From positions 10,230,001 to 10,294,000 of the forward strand of contig NZ_CP108070.1 in the NCBI RefSeq assembly GCF_036178845.1: 64,000 bases of DNA. The letters run 5' to 3'. The position numbers and the translations under genes are program-made. Positions 57,773 through 64,000 of the stretch are shown here, in pieces. This stretch comes from Streptomyces sp. NBC_00271. Its GTDB lineage: Bacteria; Actinomycetota; Actinomycetes; Streptomycetales; Streptomycetaceae. Each line of letters begins with the position of its first letter. Within the stretch, counting starts at the first letter, position 1. The notes beneath the pieces are model-generated. The model was not told the origin of the DNA, ran no database searches, and was given only the letters and a program-made list of their open reading frames with translations.

Positions 57773-59008
57773 TCAAGAGTCCGCTCCTCTCACCACCGCC
57801 GCCAGCCGCTCCAGCGCGGCCGGACTGTGTCCCTCGACGAACGCGTCCACGCTCGGCAGCGCCGCGGCCATCCCGCCGGCCAGGGGCGCGTAGCCGGGTC
57901 GGGCCTTACGCGGATTCGCCCAGATCACCCGGTGCGCGAGCCGGTGCAGGCGGCGCATCTGCTCCGCGAGCAGGGCAGGATCGCCACGCTCCCACCCGTC
58001 GGACAGCACGACGACCACCGCGCCGCGCGCCATGCCCCGCCGCCCCCACCGGTCCAGGAAGCCGCGCAGCATCTCACCCAACCGGGTGCCGCCACGCCAG
58101 TCCGGAACCGCCGCCGCGAGCGCGGCCATGGCCGTGTCGGGATCCCGGTGCGCCAATTCACGGGTCACCCGGGTCAGCCGGGTACCGATCGTGAAGACCT
58201 CCGTGCGGGTGCCCCGTGCGGCCCCGCCGGTGCGGGGGCCGTGGAGGGCCGCGTGCGCGAAACGCAGCAGCGCGTCCGCGTACGGCCCCATCGAGCCGCT
58301 CACGTCCACGAGCAGCACCACCCGGCGCGGCCGGTCCGCTCGCGCCCGGTGCCGCAGCCGCGCCGGCTCCCCGCCGCCGCGCAGCAACTCCCGTACCGTG
58401 CGCCGCGGATCGACGGCGCCCCGCCGGGCCGGATGCCGCCGCGCGGTGCGCCGGGCCTCGCCGCGCAGGGTGAACGCGGCCCGCAGCCGCCGCAGTTGGT
58501 CGCGCTCGTCGGCGGTCAGCTCGGCGAAGTCCCGGTGGCGCAGTACGTCGGTGGAGTCGGCCAGCACGGCCACGGGTACGGCGTCCTCGGCCCGCGCCGC
58601 CGGGCGGGGCACCGTACCGGCGCCGCGCAGGACCGTCCGGGTCCGCGGCGGGGGAGCGGACCGGGCAGGGACGCCGCCGGGCCGGCCGCCGAAGTACGCC
58701 GCGAAGACCCGCTCGTAGCGCTCCAGGTCGTCCTGGCTCCCGCACAGGGTGAGACGGCCCGCCCAGTACACGTCCGAGCGCGCACCGGGATCGAGCACGT
58801 CGAGCGCGCCCAGGAAGGCCTGCACGCGGTCGGGCGAGGCGTCGACACCCGCGGCGCGCAACGCGCGGGCGAACCCGACGACCACGGCGGACGCGTCGAC
58901 GGCGCGCCGTCGTCCCACCTGGTCACCGCCGTCTCCGCCCTCCCCGCGGCTTCGGCCGTCCCGGCCGTCGCCGCCATGGCTGCCGTCCTTGCCGTTCACG
59001 CTGCTCAC
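57773..59008 (-). CDS. CoxE-like VWA domain protein
   Basis: A 411-residue protein. A Gly/Asp-rich start and an Arg/Ala-rich middle precede a von Willebrand A domain (about 225-400) with an intact MIDAS: DVSGSMGPYAD, then RGGTRLGEML and VVVLSDGWERGD. It overlaps the MoxR AAA gene as ATGA. CoxE works with the CoxD AAA ATPase in late maturation of the Mo/Cu site of CO dehydrogenase; a comparable chaperone role is inferred here. Confidence 0.92.
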   Translation of the reverse strand: MSSVNGKDGSHGGDGRDGRSRGEGGDGGDQVGRRRAVDASAVVVGFARALRAAGVDASPDRVQAFLGALDVLDPGARSDVYWAGRLTLCGSQDDLERYERVFAAYFGGRPGGVPARSAPPPRTRTVLRGAGTVPRPAARAEDAVPVAVLADSTDVLRHRDFAELTADERDQLRRLRAAFTLRGEARRTARRHPARRGAVDPRRTVRELLRGGGEPARLRHRARADRPRRVVLLVDVSGSMGPYADALLRFAHAALHGPRTGGAARGTRTEVFTIGTRLTRVTRELAHRDPDTAMAALAAAVPDWRGGTRLGEMLRGFLDRWGRRGMARGAVVVVLSDGWERGDPALLAEQMRRLHRLAHRVIWANPRKARPGYAPLAGGMAAALPSVDAFVEGHSPAALERLAAVVRGADS

Positions 59009-59889
59009 GTCTCCCGTGCCGCGAGGATCGCCGACAGATCCAGCCCCCGTGCCCGCTCGGCGTCCTCCCGGTACTTCAGCACCGACCCCAGGGTCGCCAC
59101 CGCCAGCTCCGCGTCCACCTCGCTCGCCCCCAGCGCGTCCAGGGCCTCCGCCCAGTCGATGGTCTCCGCGACCCCGGGCGGCTTGACCAGGTCCTCGGCG
59201 CGCAGGGCCTGCGCGAGTGCGGTCACCTGCTCGGCCAGCCGCTCCGTGACCCGCGGCAACCGCCTTCGTACGATGGCGAGTTCACGGGCGAACCCGGGAT
59301 GGTCGAACCAGTGGTAGAGACACCTCCGCTTCAGCGCGTCGTGCACTTCACGCGTCCGGTTCGAGGTCAGCACCACGACGGGCGGCAGCTGCGCCCGCAG
59401 GGTGCCCAGTTCCGGAATGGTGATCGTGTACTCGGACAGCAACTCCAGCAGGAACGCCTCGAACTCGTCGTCCGCGCGGTCGATCTCGTCGACCAGCAGC
59501 ACCGACGGCTGGGTCTCCAGCGCCCGCAGCAGCGGACGCGTGACGAGGAACCGCCGGTCGTACAGCTCCCCTTCGAGCCGGTCGGCATCCGTCACGCCCG
59601 CCGCCTCGGCCGCCCGCAGGTGCAGCAGCTGACGCGGGAAGTCCCAGTCGTACAGGGCCTGGGAGGCGTCGATGCCCTCGTAGCACTGGAGCCGGATCAG
59701 CGGGGCGTCCATCGCCTCGGCCAGGGCGGACGCGAGCGCGGTCTTGCCCACGCCCGCGTCACCCTCGCAGAACAGCGGCCGGTGCAGCCGCAGCGCCAGG
59801 AAGCAGGCCACGGCCAGCCCGTCGTCGACGAGATACCCCGTCTTCTCCAGGCGGGCCCGCACCTCCGCCGGACCGCTCACCTCGTGCAT
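59005..59889 (-). CDS. MoxR/CoxD-type AAA+ ATPase
   Basis: A 294-residue AAA+ ATPase of the MoxR class. Walker A is GDAGVGKTALAS, Walker B VLLVDEIDRADDEFEAFLLE, sensor 1 VVLTSNRTREVHDALKRRCL. ATG 59889 follows GGAG that overlaps the stop of the preceding medium-subunit gene. Pairs of MoxR ATPase and VWA protein remodel enzymes during cofactor insertion; here they lie between structural and XdhC genes of a molybdoenzyme operon. Confidence 0.94.
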   Translation of the reverse strand: MHEVSGPAEVRARLEKTGYLVDDGLAVACFLALRLHRPLFCEGDAGVGKTALASALAEAMDAPLIRLQCYEGIDASQALYDWDFPRQLLHLRAAEAAGVTDADRLEGELYDRRFLVTRPLLRALETQPSVLLVDEIDRADDEFEAFLLELLSEYTITIPELGTLRAQLPPVVVLTSNRTREVHDALKRRCLYHWFDHPGFARELAIVRRRLPRVTERLAEQVTALAQALRAEDLVKPPGVAETIDWAEALDALGASEVDAELAVATLGSVLKYREDAERARGLDLSAILAARET

Positions 59890-59894
59890 GGGCG

Positions 59895-60742
59895 CTACTC
59901 CAGGGCGGCCAGCACCGCGCGTCGCGTCAGCACCCGGGCCAGGTGCGCGCGGTACTCGGGTGAGCCCGAGGGATCGGACGAGGGGTGCGTGCCCTCCGCC
60001 GCCGCCTCGGCGGCCCGTCCCACTGCGCCCGGTTCGGCGTCGGCGCCGGTGAGCGCCGCCTCGGTGGACGTGGCCCGCAGAGGCGTGGAGCCCATGTTGG
60101 TCAGTCCGATCCGGGACTCGGCGAGGTGTCCGTCGTCCCGCCGGACGAGCGCCGCCACCCCGACCACCGCCCAGGCCTGCGCGACCCGCTGGAACTTCTC
60201 GTAGTGGAAGCCCCAGCCCTCGGTCGACGGGATCTCCACCCGCACCAGCAGTTCGTCCGGGCGCAGCGCGGTCTGCAGATAGTCGACGAAGAACTCGCGG
60301 GCCGGGATCGCGCGCTGCCCGTCCGGTCCCACCGCGATCAAGGTCGCGTCGAGCGCGAGGACCACGGCGGGCAGGTCACCGGCCGGATCGGCGTGTGCGA
60401 GCGAACCACCGAGGGTGCCGCGATGGCGTACGGCGGGATCGGCGACCGTGGCGGTGGCCGCCGCCAGGAGCCCGGCGTGCCGGCGCACCAGCGGATCGCG
60501 GATGACGTCGTGGTGCGTGGTCATCGCGCCGATGACCAGCGTGCCGGCGTCCTCGCGGATCCCGCGCAGCTCCTGGATCCGGCCGACGTCGACGACCAGT
60601 TCGGGGAAGGCGAGCCGCAGCCGGAGCAGGGGCAGCAGGCTCTGCCCGCCGGCCAGCACCTTCGCGTCCTCGCCCGTGTCCGCGAGGGTGCGCACGGCCT
60701 CGTCGACGCTCGCGGGCCGTACATAGTCGAATGCGGGGGGAA

Positions 60743-60746
<4 letters not shown>
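59895..60746 (-). CDS. Molybdoenzyme FAD-binding (medium) subunit, CoxM-like
   Basis: A 283-residue FAD subunit of the xanthine dehydrogenase/CO dehydrogenase family. FAD contacts are AKVLAGGQSLLPLLRLRLAF and ATVADPAVRHRGTLGGSLAH ending in a DPAGDLPAVVLAL segment. The C-terminal CoxM domain is present. Its ATG overlaps the stop of the large-subunit gene (ATGA). It passes electrons from the 2Fe-2S subunit to the acceptor. Confidence 0.94.
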
Positions 60747-63120
<2,374 letters not shown>

Positions 63121-63124
<4 letters not shown>

Positions 63125-63591
63125 GACGACACCTCCTGTCCGGAGGCGGCGAGGACCGCGCGCACGATGTTCTGGTAGCCGGTGCAGCGGCAGAGGTTGC
63201 CCTCCAGTGCCTCGCGTACCTCCTGCGGGCCCGGGGCCGGGTTCTCGCGCAGCAGATCGCGGGCCGCCATGATCATCCCGGGGGTGCAGTAGCCGCACTG
63301 GAGCGCGTGCCGCTCGTGGAACGCCTTCTGGAGCGCATGCCACTCACCGTCGTGCGCCAGCCCCTGGATGGTGGTCACTTCGCTTCCGTCCGCCTGGACG
63401 GCGAGGACCGAGCAGCTCTTGACGGTCTCCCCGTCCAGGTCGACCGTGCAGGCCCCGCAGTTCGACGTGTCGCAGCCGATCGGGGTGCCGGTCAGACCCA
63501 GGTGGTCGCGCAGATAGTGGACCAGGAGAAGGCGGGGTTCGACCTCGTCCTCGTACGTGGTGCCGTCCACCTTTACCGAAATGCGGGTCAT
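63121..63591 (-). CDS. Molybdoenzyme 2Fe-2S (small) subunit, CoxS-like
   Basis: A 156-residue iron-sulfur subunit. The plant-type cluster ligands are in [16 protein letters not shown] and KSCSV; the second cluster is held by CGYCTPGMI and CRCTGY. It is first in the seven-gene operon, with GGGAGG before ATG 63591, and its stop overlaps the large-subunit GTG. Together with the next two genes it forms the S-L-M enzyme. Confidence 0.95.
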
Positions 63592-63774
63592 GTGCCCTCC
63601 CGGAGAGCCAGGTGAGGGGTATCAACCATTTTACGTGGTGTGCGTCACTCTAGGGCCGGGCGGGGAGGGCGGCGAGTGCTGCGGCGGGGATTTGTTGAGC
63701 GTTAATCCGTTGCTGCCGGGCGAGGTCGCCTGCTGCACTGAGAGGGAGGCGTCCACCAAGATCAGGGAGCAGCG

Positions 63775-63885
63775 ATGCGCACACCGTTCATGTCCACCCA
63801 GGAAGGAATCACTCCCACTCCAAAGGACATGACACCCGGTGCATATGCTCAACCTGGGAATCCTGGCGCACGTAGACGCCGGTAA
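63775..63885 (+). CDS. Candidate 36-residue leader peptide ahead of the ribosomal protection gene
   Basis: ATG 63775 follows AGGGAG at 5 bases and opens a 36-codon frame starting [18 protein letters not shown] and ending in four Arg codons before TAA (63883-63885). It overlaps the start of the ribosomal-protection gene by 47 bases in another frame, and that gene's only SD-like sequence (AAAGGA, 63822-63827) lies inside it. tet(M)-type genes are known to use leader-peptide attenuation, so a regulatory leader is plausible. Coding is unproven. Confidence 0.45.
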   Translation: MRTPFMSTQEGITPTPKDMTPGAYAQPGNPGARRRR

Positions 63886-64000
63886 GACAAGCCTGACCGA
63901 GCGGCTGCTGCACTCGGTCGGAGTCATCGACGAGATCGGCAGCGTCGACGACGGGAACACCCAGACCGATTCCCTCGCGCTGGAGCGGCAGCGCGGCATC
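63839..64000 (+). CDS. Tetracycline-type ribosomal protection GTPase (TetM/OtrA-like), N-terminal part
   Basis: Only 54 codons lie in the window. [20 protein letters not shown] contains the G1 P-loop AHVDAGKT of elongation-factor-like GTPases; [12 protein letters not shown] and ALERQRGI match the switch I region of the TetM/OtrA group (EF-G would differ). GTG 63839 or ATG 63845 may be the start. Such proteins release tetracyclines from ribosomes, or give self-protection. It is divergent from the molybdoenzyme operon by about 250 bases. Confidence 0.85.
   Translation, partial: MHMLNLGILAHVDAGKTSLTERLLHSVGVIDEIGSVDDGNTQTDSLALERQRGI

Noticed and set aside
56594..59317. 907-codon plus-strand frame opposite XdhC and CoxE-like genes
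   Set aside because: No motif; His/Arg/Gly-rich antisense of well-supported operon genes.

Overview
The window is about 72% G+C with strong third-position GC bias, GTG/TTG starts, many ATGA/GTGA stop-start overlaps and families such as a subtilisin-inhibitor-like protein, SpoIIE phosphatases, an ECF41 sigma factor, PucR and DUF2264. It is a chromosomal segment of a Streptomyces or a very close actinomycete. I saw no rRNA, tRNA, CRISPR array, insertion sequence or prophage.

Layout. 1-4.6 kb: 3' end of a LuxR-type regulator, a PhyH-type dioxygenase divergent from an AraC regulator, then an SLC13/ArsB-like permease with a universal stress protein. 4.7-7.1 kb: PAS-GAF-SpoIIE-HATPase phosphatase. 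7.4-10.5 kb: secreted GH2 glycosidase. 10.4-15.3 kb: ECF41 sigma factor translationally coupled to a solitary cytochrome b, divergent from a DHA2 exporter and a hemerythrin protein, with repeated TGTGACGT half-sites between them. 15.4-16.1 kb: RHH antitoxin and Fic-fold toxin. 16.7-18.6 kb: sigma-like/zinc-finger/ricin membrane protein. 18.6-22.1 kb: FMN alpha-hydroxyacid dehydrogenase and NAD hydroxyacid dehydrogenase opposite a PucR regulator. 22.4-27 kb: cyclase, NCS1 permease, two flavin/F420-type enzymes and an unknown protein. 27.3 kb: secreted protease inhibitor with Arg at P1. 28-34.7 kb: LplB/LplC/lipoprotein ABC importer, LacI regulator and DUF2264 protein, without an ATPase. 34.6-38.3 kb: STAS protein, PAP2-diacylglycerol kinase fusion and a DHA2 exporter. 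38.5-39.4 kb: ArsR-SRPBCC pair. 39.4-45.6 kb: compact NHLM-type peptide export operon (precursor, HlyD-type adaptor, C39-ABC, second ABC). 46.2-47.6 kb: secreted S1 protease. 47.8-55.9 kb: two divergent SpoIIE phosphatases, LRV-repeat protein, acyltransferase, phosphoesterase. 55.9-63.6 kb: seven-gene form II CO-dehydrogenase-like molybdoenzyme operon. 63.8 kb to the edge: start of a Tet/OtrA-like ribosomal protection GTPase preceded by a 36-codon leader ORF.

How genes work together. The most distinctive system is the NHLM-type operon. Its precursor has a double-glycine leader and a Cys-free, Val/Gly-rich, acidic 48-residue core with internal duplication and several GxxxG motifs. No modification enzyme is visible, and a 12-bp hairpin separates precursor from exporter genes. 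The sugar importer appears controlled by its own LacI protein through an AAACGTTT palindrome placed in the spacer of a clear promoter. The molybdoenzyme operon carries its maturation genes (MoxR AAA, VWA, XdhC, CoxG-like) in cis.

Limits: all calls come from reading sequence. Starts were chosen from ribosome binding sites and domain boundaries, and no database search was run.
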